In this document: one piece after another, positions 1 to 5,668 of the stretch
How the letters are laid out: every line of letters starts with the position of its first letter
How positions within the stretch are numbered: position 1 is the first letter of the stretch
The notes under the pieces: model-generated
Databases searched by the model: none
What the model saw: only the letters and a program-made list of their open reading frames with translations
Told to the model about the DNA's origin: nothing
Position numbers and translations under genes: made by a program
Source: Richelia sp. UBA3308
Lineage (GTDB): Bacteria > Cyanobacteriota > Cyanobacteriia > Cyanobacteriales > Nostocaceae
Direction of reading: 5' to 3'
Assembly (NCBI GenBank): GCA_002361335.1
Contig: DESS01000204.1
Coordinates: 9,363-16,700, forward strand
Length of the DNA: 7,338 nucleotides

Positions 1-1755
1 TTTGTACAAAGTTTGATTGAACCGATTATTTCTCAATACCAAATAGCTGACGGTTGGGATGATTTAAGATTATGGGTTCAACGGGTGGTGATGTTACCGG
101 GTAGTAATCGAGAAGTTGATACAAAAAATCAAGTTGAAACCTTTCTTGATGAATTGAGTAATTACAATACAGCCAAAAAATCCGGTAGAGGAAAGCAGTT
201 AATTTGCTCGATTTCTCATTCAGCTTATACTGTGACGGAGCAAATGGAATCAGCGGTTTTATTTACACCACAGGTTTATACCAATAAACAAATGCTGGGG
301 GGTTCAAATGCTAAACGTAATATTTCCAGTATTGCTGGTGTGGAGATGATGTTACGTCAAATTTTAATGAATCAAACCCAAGCTGTTGGTAAACGGTTTG
401 AAGATGGGAAGTATCGCTATCTATATTTTTATCCAACTTATTATTTTACTCCCGAAACAAATAAGTTTTTACATATAGCTTATAGCGGTATTGCTCAGAC
501 TAGATTTGATACTAGTATTCGCAATCATTTTATTACTAAAGATTTGCAAGCTAATTTAGGAAAAGAAAAATATCAAAGCGTTGATGCTTTGTTGATTGAT
601 GAGGATTTACAACATCAAAAAAATCTACCAGAAGATGACCCAAATTATAAAAAAGACCGTACTTTTAAACTTTCTTATCCTGAAGATCAACCATTAACAT
701 TTTACTTCATGGCGTTACCTCCAGAAAAACCACCTGGAAAAGATTCAGATAAGAAAATAACTAACACAGCATCATGGATAATGCCAAGTTGGTTAGCATT
801 TGCTTTCCCGATGATTTTAGATGTTAAAACTGTAGTTTCGGAATCACCAATTCCACCATTTAATGATGGTGCTGAATTTGAAGAAAGTGTATTTTTAGAT
901 AGCGCTCCTCATGCATTCCGGGCTTTAGTAAAACAGGATAAATTTCGGTTAGATTATATTTTGGAAGGTTGGAAGGATAATAATAAAAATTATGCTGCAC
1001 CGTTAAATGTTTTAACCGCTGCTTATGGGATTCATCTTGATGTTAATGCCAAACAAGGTAAATCCGGTTACGATGCAAACTGGGGTAAATTTACAGAATT
1101 AGCAAAAGACTTTGAAACCAGTCCGCTGTATGTATTCTCTTATCTCAATCGCTGGGTAAGAAAACAGGGAATTGAAACAGCAAGAATTGAAAAAATAAAA
1201 CTTTATGCTTATGACTTTTATCCATGTTTTGACCCTTACGTTAAATATGACAAAATTCAGGAGAAATTCATTGTGGAATCAGAATCAAGTTTAAATCATC
1301 CTCAAAAATTAACCGAACTTTATCGGAGGTTTTATAAAGCAAATAAAAAATATAATCCTAAATCTAACGCGGTACTAAAACCCATTGATATTGCAGCCGA
1401 AACTATTCTCAAAGCTGAATTAAGTGTATTTCGAGGAGAAAGTTTAGTTTTAGCAGTAGCAGCCGAAGTTTTCAAATTAATGGATAGAGTTCACGCTTCC
1501 ACTGCTGAGGGACGTTGGGTATTTAACAACAAAGAAAGAGAACAAGAAAGACAAGCAGTACTCGAATTTGCTAGGTATTTTGTTGTAGATGTATTTGAAA
1601 AATCATTCGCTGGCGATCGCGCTCGTTTAGCAGGTAGACAAATCAACTTAATTCGAGATACCTGTGAATTCCTTTATCGTCTGGAAAATGATAAAGAAAA
1701 TAAGTTACAAGGTAATGATTATAAGAAAGAAGATGATTCAGAAATACTTACTTAA
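1..1755 (+). CDS. cas10d: Cas10d (Csc3), type I-D large subunit, 5'-truncated by the window
   Basis: This is the large subunit of the type I-D surveillance complex, which takes part in PAM recognition and in holding the crRNA-target duplex. The reading frame is open from base 1, so the first 584 visible codons are the C-terminal half or so of a protein that is usually about 1000 residues. The TTG at 13 is an internal leucine codon, not the start. The N-terminal HD nuclease domain is outside the window. Identification rests on the Csc3-like tract around codons 69-125 (a Cys-Ser-Ile-Ser-His stretch, then an EQMESAVLF and EMMLRQILM region), on the central FYFMALPP and WLAFAFPM stretches, and on a helical C-terminal part resembling a Cas11 small subunit. 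csc2 and csc1 follow directly. No GGDD polymerase motif is visible, as expected for the degenerate Cas10d palm. The C-terminal tail is rich in Lys, Asp and Glu. A HIP1 octamer lies at 1613-1620. Confidence 0.93.
   Translation, partial: FVQSLIEPIISQYQIADGWDDLRLWVQRVVMLPGSNREVDTKNQVETFLDELSNYNTAKKSGRGKQLICSISHSAYTVTEQMESAVLFTPQVYTNKQMLGGSNAKRNISSIAGVEMMLRQILMNQTQAVGKRFEDGKYRYLYFYPTYYFTPETNKFLHIAYSGIAQTRFDTSIRNHFITKDLQANLGKEKYQSVDALLIDEDLQHQKNLPEDDPNYKKDRTFKLSYPEDQPLTFYFMALPPEKPPGKDSDKKITNTASWIMPSWLAFAFPMILDVKTVVSESPIPPFNDGAEFEESVFLDSAPHAFRALVKQDKFRLDYILEGWKDNNKNYAAPLNVLTAAYGIHLDVNAKQGKSGYDANWGKFTELAKDFETSPLYVFSYLNRWVRKQGIETARIEKIKLYAYDFYPCFDPYVKYDKIQEKFIVESESSLNHPQKLTELYRRFYKANKKYNPKSNAVLKPIDIAAETILKAELSVFRGESLVLAVAAEVFKLMDRVHASTAEGRWVFNNKEREQERQAVLEFARYFVVDVFEKSFAGDRARLAGRQINLIRDTCEFLYRLENDKENKLQGNDYKKEDDSEILT
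1259..1275 (+). promoter_or_regulatory. Internal ribosome binding site and GTG start for Cas11d
   Basis: AGGAG at 1259-1263 is followed, after 9 nt, by a GTG in the cas10d frame. This is one of only two good Shine-Dalgarno/start pairs noticed in the window; the other belongs to csc2. cas6, cas4, cas1 and cas2 have none. A second SD-like GGAGG at 1325-1329 comes from two Arg codons and has no start codon at a usable distance. Confidence 0.55.
1273..1755 (+). CDS. cas11d: Putative Cas11d small subunit translated from inside cas10d
   Basis: In studied type I-D systems the small subunit is made by independent translation from an internal start in the 3' part of cas10d, and it lines the crRNA-target hybrid in several copies. 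Here the sequence AGGAG at 1259-1263 sits 9 nt before an in-frame GTG at 1273. The product would be 160 residues, close to the usual small-subunit size, and it shares the cas10d stop codon. It opens with a short polar stretch (ESESS) followed by predicted helices beginning LNHPQKLTELYRRF, and later has long amphipathic helices around KEREQERQAVLEFARYF, so the start falls at a plausible domain boundary. The SD and start are seen; use of this site is inferred. Other in-frame starts, including weak codons, cannot be excluded. Confidence 0.6.
   Translation: MESESSLNHPQKLTELYRRFYKANKKYNPKSNAVLKPIDIAAETILKAELSVFRGESLVLAVAAEVFKLMDRVHASTAEGRWVFNNKEREQERQAVLEFARYFVVDVFEKSFAGDRARLAGRQINLIRDTCEFLYRLENDKENKLQGNDYKKEDDSEILT
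1613..1620. repeat. HIP1 octamer GCGATCGC
   Basis: This is a perfect copy of the highly iterated palindrome found across many cyanobacterial genomes, inside the 3' part of cas10d. It supports a cyanobacterial host. It has no gene-specific role that can be read from the sequence. Confidence 0.9.
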
Positions 1756-1769
1756 ACTATCAATTTAAA

Positions 1770-1830
1770 ACCTCACCCTGTCCTTGCGGACATCCCTCTC
1801 CTTAATAAGGAGAGGGAACGAGGGAGAGGT
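1770..1830. repeat. Palindromic intergenic repeat element between cas10d and csc2
   Basis: The core is a perfect inverted repeat with 11-bp arms, CCCTCTCCTTA at 1794-1804 and its complement at 1806-1816, around a single A. Outer arms ACCTC at 1770-1774 and GAGGT at 1826-1830 also pair, with an imperfect continuation inward. The layout and sequence resemble the short GC-rich dispersed palindromes often seen between genes in Nostocales; that family link is from memory. No T-run follows the stem, so it is not a standard intrinsic terminator. In RNA it could form a stable hairpin that stabilises or separates the two messages. A TTG at 1784 inside it opens a false upstream extension of csc2. Confidence 0.75.
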
Positions 1831-1867
1831 AACTGGGCAGCTTATGAAGGTAATAAAAAATCATTTC

Positions 1868-1872
1868 AAGGA
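1868..1872 (+). promoter_or_regulatory. Shine-Dalgarno of csc2
   Basis: AAGGA lies 7 nt before the ATG at 1880. It decides the csc2 start over the upstream in-frame TTG at 1784 and the ATG at 1844, which lie in or just after the palindromic repeat and have no comparable site. Confidence 0.7.
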
Positions 1873-1879
1873 AAAACAA

Positions 1880-2929
1880 ATGACATTCCTAAAATCCATC
1901 GACTCGAAATTATTCCACACCGAAATTCCCTACAAACCAATGGGAAAATATGTTCACTTCCTGACAATTCGCGTTACAGAATCTTATCCCTTATTTCAAA
2001 CAGATGGAGAATTAAATAAATCAAGAATAAGAGCAGGAATAAAAGATAAAACTACAATCAGTCGTCTTTCCATGTTCAAACGCAAACAATCAACACCAGA
2101 ACGTTTAGTGGGTAGAGAATTAATGCGTAATTATGGTTTTGTTAAAGATGAAGAATGCGAATATAACGTCAAATTCGCAATGGATAATGCTGACTGTATT
2201 ATCTACGGTTTTGCAATTGGTGATTCTGGTTCTGAAAAATCAAAAGTTGTTGTAGATACGGCTTTTTCTATCACACCATTTGATGAATCTCACGAAACTT
2301 TTACCTTAAATGCTCCCTTTGAAAACGGTACAATGACATCCAAGGGTGAAAACGGTTCTAAACCAGGTGAAGTTACTAGTAGAATTAATCAACAAGACCA
2401 CATCAAACCCCAAGTTTTCTTCCCTAGTATTGTGACATTAAAAGACCCCACAGAAGCAAGTTTTCTGTATGTTTTTAATAATATTCTCCGTACCCGTCAT
2501 TATGGAGCGCAAACAACCCGTACCGGAAGAGTCAGAAATGAATTGATTGGGGTAATTTTTGCGGATGGTGAAATTACCAGTAACCTACGTTGGACTCAAG
2601 CAATTTACGATGAAATGAAAGCTAATAATACTATCAATTCTCCCGAACCCTTGGATGAAGATGATGTAATTACAGCCGCAAAAACAGCCATAGAATCACA
2701 AATGGCTGATGAATTTATTGTCCATGAAGATTATCTCAATGAAAAATTTACAGCATTACTTAAAGAAGTAAAAGCCATTACTGCTAACGAAGATGAATTA
2801 AAGAAATTGCTAAAAAAAGCTGATGAAGAAGCAAAACAATACGCTAAAGTTCATATCAAACTAAAGGATAAGAATAAAGACAAAGACAAAGATAAAGATA
2901 AAGATAAAGATAAAGCAGCAGCAAAATAA
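1880..2929 (+). CDS. csc2: Csc2 (Cas7d), crRNA-binding backbone subunit of type I-D complex
   Basis: Csc2 is the Cas7-type RAMP protein that polymerises along the crRNA spacer and forms the backbone of the I-D effector. The product from ATG 1880 is 349 residues, the usual size for the family. Family-like stretches include the N-terminal segment (PYKPMGKYVHFLTIRVTE, residues 18-35), a basic segment around residues 56-72 likely to touch RNA, and the segment NILRTRHYGAQTTRTGRV followed by NELIGVIF (residues 201-227). The frame stays open upstream to 1784, but that extension is encoded by a palindromic repeat, and ATG 1880 has a good SD. The gene sits 124 nt after cas10d and 5 nt before csc1, so coupling to csc1 is likely. 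The C-terminus is odd: from residue 329 it becomes an almost strict Lys-Asp alternation ending AAAK, encoded by a hexamer tandem repeat. Confidence 0.95.
   Translation: MTFLKSIDSKLFHTEIPYKPMGKYVHFLTIRVTESYPLFQTDGELNKSRIRAGIKDKTTISRLSMFKRKQSTPERLVGRELMRNYGFVKDEECEYNVKFAMDNADCIIYGFAIGDSGSEKSKVVVDTAFSITPFDESHETFTLNAPFENGTMTSKGENGSKPGEVTSRINQQDHIKPQVFFPSIVTLKDPTEASFLYVFNNILRTRHYGAQTTRTGRVRNELIGVIFADGEITSNLRWTQAIYDEMKANNTINSPEPLDEDDVITAAKTAIESQMADEFIVHEDYLNEKFTALLKEVKAITANEDELKKLLKKADEEAKQYAKVHIKLKDKNKDKDKDKDKDKDKAAAK
2864..2914 (+). repeat. In-frame hexamer repeat coding the Lys-Asp tail of Csc2
   Basis: Codons alternate AAA/AAG with GAT/GAC (one AAT) for 17 codons, residues 329-345 of Csc2. The last four GATAAA pairs are identical in DNA sequence and the two before use GAC, a pattern expected from recent slippage expansion. 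The length keeps the reading frame. The encoded tail is charged and should be disordered or form a single charged helix, outside the folded Cas7 core. Confidence 0.85.
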
Positions 2930-2934
2930 CAGCC

Positions 2935-3666
2935 ATGACTATAATTTATTGCTGTCAGCTAGAATTACACGATAGCGTTTATTTTGCTACCCGCGAAATC
3001 GGTAGACTCTACGAAACTGAACCAGTAATTCACAATTACGCATTGTGTTACGCATTAGGATTAGTAGATAGCGAAATTCACGCTACCACAGTTCCCGAAG
3101 AACATTCCTATCGTTACTTTTGTCCAGAACAAGTTCCCAAATACCAAGAACATTTAACACCATTAAATAAACAAGGAATTTACCTTACTCCAGCCCATTC
3201 GATTAACCATACTTCCGTTCTCAACACCTGGAAATATGCCAATAATAATTACCACGTTGAGATGCAGAAAACTCAAAAAAATATTCCCAGTTTCGGAAGA
3301 GCAAAGGAAATAGCACCGGAAAGTCAATTTGGGTTTTTTATGATTTCTCAAAATGACATCGAGTTAAAAAGTAAATTACCGAAATGGATTCGTTTGGGTA
3401 AATGGATGAGTAAAGCTGAAGTTGAAATTCAACCAGTAGCTAAATTGGAATTGAAAACCGGTGATTTTACTTTTCCTTATCCTTTAAATCCCTTGGATGT
3501 GATGTTTACCAATCAAGTTATCAGCTACGATGTTGTAAATATGCCTCCCGTAAGTTTGATTCAGAATGTCACAATTACACAAGGAAAATTCTACCAACTC
3601 GAAAACCCCTTCACATCGGAAAAATTAAAACTTCCTGCAAAAATGGAGTATCGATTTAAAGGTTAA
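2935..3666 (+). CDS. csc1: Csc1 (Cas5d), type I-D Cas5-family RAMP subunit
   Basis: Csc1 is the Cas5 counterpart of the type I-D complex. It caps the crRNA 5' handle and contacts Cas10d near the PAM. The 243-residue length and the N-terminal pattern (LELHDSVYFATREIG, then YETEPVIHNYALCYALGL, residues 9-43) fit the family, as does its place directly after csc2. The ATG at 2935 is 5 nt past the csc2 stop. There is no clear Shine-Dalgarno, so translation probably depends on ribosomes finishing csc2. The C-terminal part carries an EKLKLPAKMEYRF strand-like end. No catalytic residues are expected. Nothing appears broken. Confidence 0.93.
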   Translation: MTIIYCCQLELHDSVYFATREIGRLYETEPVIHNYALCYALGLVDSEIHATTVPEEHSYRYFCPEQVPKYQEHLTPLNKQGIYLTPAHSINHTSVLNTWKYANNNYHVEMQKTQKNIPSFGRAKEIAPESQFGFFMISQNDIELKSKLPKWIRLGKWMSKAEVEIQPVAKLELKTGDFTFPYPLNPLDVMFTNQVISYDVVNMPPVSLIQNVTITQGKFYQLENPFTSEKLKLPAKMEYRFKG

Positions 3667-3693
3667 TAAAATAGCTTGAAGATTTTTAGTTAA

Positions 3694-3763
3694 TTGGTGC
3701 GTGACGCTAAAAACTTATTTATTACTACGTTCAAATTTGTTCATAGCGTCACAGCACCCTACA
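3694..3763. mobile_element. MITE-like hairpin element upstream of cas6
   Basis: The arms are GGTGCGTGACGCTA at 3696-3709 and TAGCGTCACAGCACC at 3744-3758. They pair over 14 bp with a single bulged base on the right arm, around a 34-nt AT-rich loop. The right end reads CACAGCACCCTACAA and is the same as the right end of the element before cas1, so the two belong to one family. There is no transposase, hence non-autonomous. A GTG at 3701 inside the left arm opens a false 26-residue extension of cas6. Mobility is inferred from the inverted ends and the second copy. Confidence 0.65.
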
Positions 3764-3778
3764 ACTGTTAACTGTATA

Positions 3779-4624
3779 ATGCCCCACAGTCTCATCCTCA
3801 ATTTCACACCTAAATCCCCCATCTACCCCCAATTCCTCACCGGAAGACACCTCCATGCTTTATTTCTGACTCTGGTAAGCTCCGTTGATAAAGAATTAGG
3901 AAATCACTTACACGACTCCCAAGCCGATAAAGCTTTTACTCTCTCCCCTTTACAAGTCACTAAAAAACATTTTCCTATTCAAAAAGGAATCAACAGAGGA
4001 AGTATATTAAAATTCCAACATCAAGAACCTATTTCTACAGGTACTCCCTGTTGGTGGAGAATTTCCCTACTCGACGATCAATTATTCGGGAAACTAACCA
4101 AACTGTGGTTAAATCTTAATCCTCAACAACCTTGGCATTTAGGCTCTGCCGATTTGTATATTACCAGCATCCAAGGTACTCCCCAATCTACCCAACCTTG
4201 GGCTAATGCTTGCAGCTATTCCCAATTATACGAACAAGCAAGCGACTCAGAAAGAATTATTTCCCTTAATTTTGCCACTCCTACAGCTTGGAGACAAGGT
4301 AAATACGACAGCACTCTTCCTACAAGAGAATCTGTGTTTAAATCTTTGCTTTCTCGATGGAATAAATATAGCGGTATTGAATTTACAGAATTAAATTTTG
4401 ATGCGATTTTTCCCAGTTTTATCAACATTCACACCGAAATTGTTCCCGATTCTCGCAGTAAATTCATCGGTATTCTGGGTGAAGTAGTTTATCGAATTAT
4501 GGGTGATATCGAAGCAATTAAAATTAAACAAATAAATGCTTTAGCTGATTTTGCTTTATATTCCGGAATTGGGAGAAAAACTACCATGGGAATGGGAATG
4601 GGGAGGAGAGTAAGAATTAAGTAA
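3779..4624 (+). CDS. cas6: Cas6, CRISPR RNA processing endoribonuclease
   Basis: Cas6 cuts the pre-crRNA inside each repeat to leave the 5' handle bound by the I-D complex. From ATG 3779 the protein has 281 residues, normal for Cas6. Visible features are an N-terminal RAMP strand (HSLILNFTP), the tract LHDSQADKAFTLSPL at residues 44-58 in which H45 is the best candidate for the catalytic histidine, and a C-terminal glycine-rich loop at residues 261-276 (YSGIGRKTTMGMGMGR), typical of the RAMP fold. The frame is open upstream to GTG 3701, but those 26 codons are the hairpin element, so ATG 3779 is preferred even though it has no Shine-Dalgarno. The stop codon at 4622-4624 falls inside the first unit of the following heptamer array. 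The gap from csc1 is 112 nt. Confidence 0.92.
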   Translation: MPHSLILNFTPKSPIYPQFLTGRHLHALFLTLVSSVDKELGNHLHDSQADKAFTLSPLQVTKKHFPIQKGINRGSILKFQHQEPISTGTPCWWRISLLDDQLFGKLTKLWLNLNPQQPWHLGSADLYITSIQGTPQSTQPWANACSYSQLYEQASDSERIISLNFATPTAWRQGKYDSTLPTRESVFKSLLSRWNKYSGIEFTELNFDAIFPSFINIHTEIVPDSRSKFIGILGEVVYRIMGDIEAIKIKQINALADFALYSGIGRKTTMGMGMGRRVRIK

Positions 4625-4770
4625 TGAGTAATGAGTAACGAGTAACGAGTAATGAGTAAGAAGTAACGAGTAACGAGTAACGAGTAATGAGTAAGAAGTA
4701 AGAAGTAAGAAGTAAGAAGTAAGAAGTAAGAAGTAAGAAGTAAGAAGTAAGAAGTAAGAAGTAAGAAGTA
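4620..4770. repeat. Heptamer tandem repeat (STRR-type), 21 units AGTAAxx
   Basis: There are twenty-one full 7-bp units from 4620 to 4766 plus a partial AGTA. The first ten units vary at the last two bases (AGTAATG, AGTAACG, AGTAAGA); the last eleven are identical AGTAAGA. Short tandemly repeated heptamers of this kind are well known in filamentous cyanobacteria. The array begins within the cas6 stop codon region and fills much of the 253-nt cas6-cas4 gap. The minus strand reads as an open frame of repeating Leu-Thr-Ser-Tyr-Phe, which is an artefact of the repeat. Confidence 0.95.
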
Positions 4771-4799
4771 TTGATTTCTGGGTAAAATTAATTTACAAA
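4771..4799 (+). promoter_or_regulatory. Weak candidate promoter for cas4
   Basis: TTGATT at 4771-4776 and TACAAA at 4794-4799 are spaced by 17 nt and lie just after the heptamer array, about 80 nt before cas4. Each hexamer matches the sigma-70 consensus only in part, and the region is so AT-rich that chance is a real explanation. Confidence 0.2.
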
Positions 4800-4806
4800 A
4801 AATCAA

Positions 4807-4856
4807 TTTTAATTCTAAATTCTAAATTCTAAATTCTAAATTCTAAATTCCTTTAA
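4807..4856. repeat. Heptamer block AATTCTA x5, left partner of an inverted pair around cas4-cas1
   Basis: TTTT is followed by five units of AATTCTA (4811-4845), then AATTCCTTTAA. The reverse complement of the whole block, including both flanks but with one unit fewer, occurs at 6697-6739 just after cas1. The shared flanks show this is one dispersed element, not two unrelated simple repeats. Confidence 0.85.
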
Positions 4857-4863
4857 TGAACTT

Positions 4864-4881
4864 AAATACAAAAAATTATGA
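4864..4881 (+). promoter_or_regulatory. Translation start region of cas4, identical to that of cas1
   Basis: AAATACAAAAAATTATGA covers the cas4 ATG at 4878 and occurs identically at 5669-5686 over the cas1 ATG. There is no Shine-Dalgarno. An A-rich unstructured leader is a plausible initiation signal in cyanobacteria. The identity is seen; a shared function is inferred. Confidence 0.5.
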
Positions 4882-5468
4882 ATCATACAGATTATATTAC
4901 CATCGCTTCTTTAAACCAATATTCATACTGTCCCCATCGCTGCTGGAGGATGTTTTGTTTAGGAGAATTTAGCGATAATCAATACACCATTGAAGGAACA
5001 AGTTTACATGAACGAGTTCACACTGTTGGTGATAATAATCGAGAAGAAACTTGGCAAGTTCGCGGGATTTGGTTGAAGTCCGAAAAATATAAATTAATTG
5101 GTAAATCAGATTTAATTGAATTAGAAAATGGTGAATGGTATCCCGTTGAATATAAACGAGGGAAAAAGGGGGAATGGGATAACGATGAATTACAAGTTTG
5201 CGCTCAAGCTTTGTGTTTAGAAGAAATGACCGGGAAAAAGATTATTAATGGTTATGTTTATTACGCTCAAACTCATCAACGTCAATTAATTGAAATAAAC
5301 GACGATTTGAGAAAAGAAACTATCTCGACAATTACTCAAGTTACCAAATTATTAGAAACAGGTAAAATGCCATCTGCAATTTATAGTAAACGCTGTAAAG
5401 GATGCAGTCTTTATCAACAATGTTTACCCATGGCTGTTGACAAAACAAAACGCTATCAAGAAGCTTGA
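4878..5468 (+). CDS. cas4: Cas4, RecB-family Fe-S nuclease for prespacer trimming
   Basis: Cas4 processes the 3' ends of prespacers and helps select PAM-flanked, correctly oriented spacers together with Cas1-Cas2. The 196-residue length is normal. The RecB nuclease motifs are in order: GTSLHERVH with H44, GKSDLIE with D78, VEYKRG with E91 and K93, and the QVCAQALCLEE segment at 106-116. Fe-S cluster ligands are an N-terminal cysteine (C18 or C22 in YCPHRC) and the C-terminal set C173, C176 and C182 (CKGC then QQC). All catalytic and cluster residues are present, so it should be active. The start is the first ATG of the frame. The gene is 253 nt after cas6, separated by repeats, and is 214 nt before cas1. 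Together with cas1 it is bracketed by inverted heptamer blocks. Confidence 0.96.
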   Translation: MNHTDYITIASLNQYSYCPHRCWRMFCLGEFSDNQYTIEGTSLHERVHTVGDNNREETWQVRGIWLKSEKYKLIGKSDLIELENGEWYPVEYKRGKKGEWDNDELQVCAQALCLEEMTGKKIINGYVYYAQTHQRQLIEINDDLRKETISTITQVTKLLETGKMPSAIYSKRCKGCSLYQQCLPMAVDKTKRYQEA

Positions 5469-5499
5469 AAATCAATAATTTACAAAAATATTATGGTTG

Positions 5500-5530
5500 T
5501 TTGGTGGGTGACAGTAAAACTATGATTTTC
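5500..5530. repeat. Partial left copy of the MITE-like element, direct repeat with 5571-5601
   Basis: These 31 bases match 5571-5601 at 29 positions and lie exactly 71 bp upstream. The copy starts TTTGGTGGGTGACA like the full element, but the right arm (CACAGCACCCTAC) is missing; the sequence diverges after 5530 until the full copy begins. It looks like a truncated or partly duplicated element. The two differences (G/C at 5514 against 5585, C/G at 5520 against 5591) are complementary swaps inside AGTAAAACT versus ACTAAAAGT. Confidence 0.7.
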
Positions 5531-5570
5531 CTACACTTCTAAAGAAGGCTGGAAGCACCTCAAAAAGTTA

Positions 5571-5640
5571 TTTGGTGGGTGACACTAAAAGTATGATTTT
5601 CTATAAATACAATACTTATGGAAGTGTCACAGCACCCTAC
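5571..5640. mobile_element. MITE-like hairpin element upstream of cas1
   Basis: The arms are GGTGGGTGACACT at 5574-5586 and AGTGTCACAGCACC at 5623-5636: an 8-bp perfect inner stem GTGACACT/AGTGTCAC, plus GGTG/CACC outside. A further inner stem AAGTAT (5589-5594) with ATACTT (5612-5617) extends the hairpin. The right end CACAGCACCCTACAA is shared with the element at 3694-3763. A TTG at 5572 within it opens a false 37-residue extension of cas1. No coding capacity is present, so it is non-autonomous if mobile. Confidence 0.68.
5579..5607 (+). promoter_or_regulatory. Candidate promoter for cas1 inside the hairpin element
   Basis: GTGACA at 5579-5584 and TATAAA at 5602-5607 are separated by 17 nt; each hexamer matches the sigma-70 consensus at five of six positions. 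Transcription would begin near 5614, about 70 nt before the cas1 ATG. The -35 lies in the left arm of the element and the -10 in its loop. It is a sequence match only. Confidence 0.38.
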
Positions 5641-5668
5641 AAACTGAAATTCAAAATTCACAATTTAC

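Noticed and set aside
13..15. TTG as the start of cas10d
   Set aside because: The frame is open to base 1, and a 580-residue protein would lack the N-terminal half of Cas10d. The gene is cut by the window.
1325..1329. GGAGG in cas10d as an alternative Cas11d ribosome binding site
   Set aside because: It comes from consecutive Arg codons and has no ATG, GTG or TTG in frame within a usable distance.
1784..1879. N-terminal extension of csc2 by 32 codons
   Set aside because: The codons are encoded largely by the palindromic repeat, and the ATG at 1880 has a good Shine-Dalgarno.
3163..3351. Minus-strand 62-codon frame within csc1
   Set aside because: It lies wholly inside a confident gene on the other strand, with no family resemblance and no start signal.
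3701..3778. N-terminal extension of cas6 from GTG
   Set aside because: The GTG is in the arm of the hairpin element. The RAMP fold begins right after ATG 3779.
4206..4428. Overlapping short frames on both strands within cas6
   Set aside because: They are alternative-frame shadows of cas6 with no recognisable protein content.
4489..4806. Minus-strand open frame of 105 codons with repeating Leu-Thr-Ser-Tyr-Phe
   Set aside because: It is produced by the heptamer tandem array and the antisense of the cas6 3' end. Periodic low-complexity sequence with no start signal is not a gene.
5500..5601. Two 31-base direct repeats 71 bp apart read as a mini CRISPR array
   Set aside because: The spacing looks like repeat plus spacer, but the second copy is the left end of a hairpin element with its own right arm, and the sequence is unlike the repeat at 7318.
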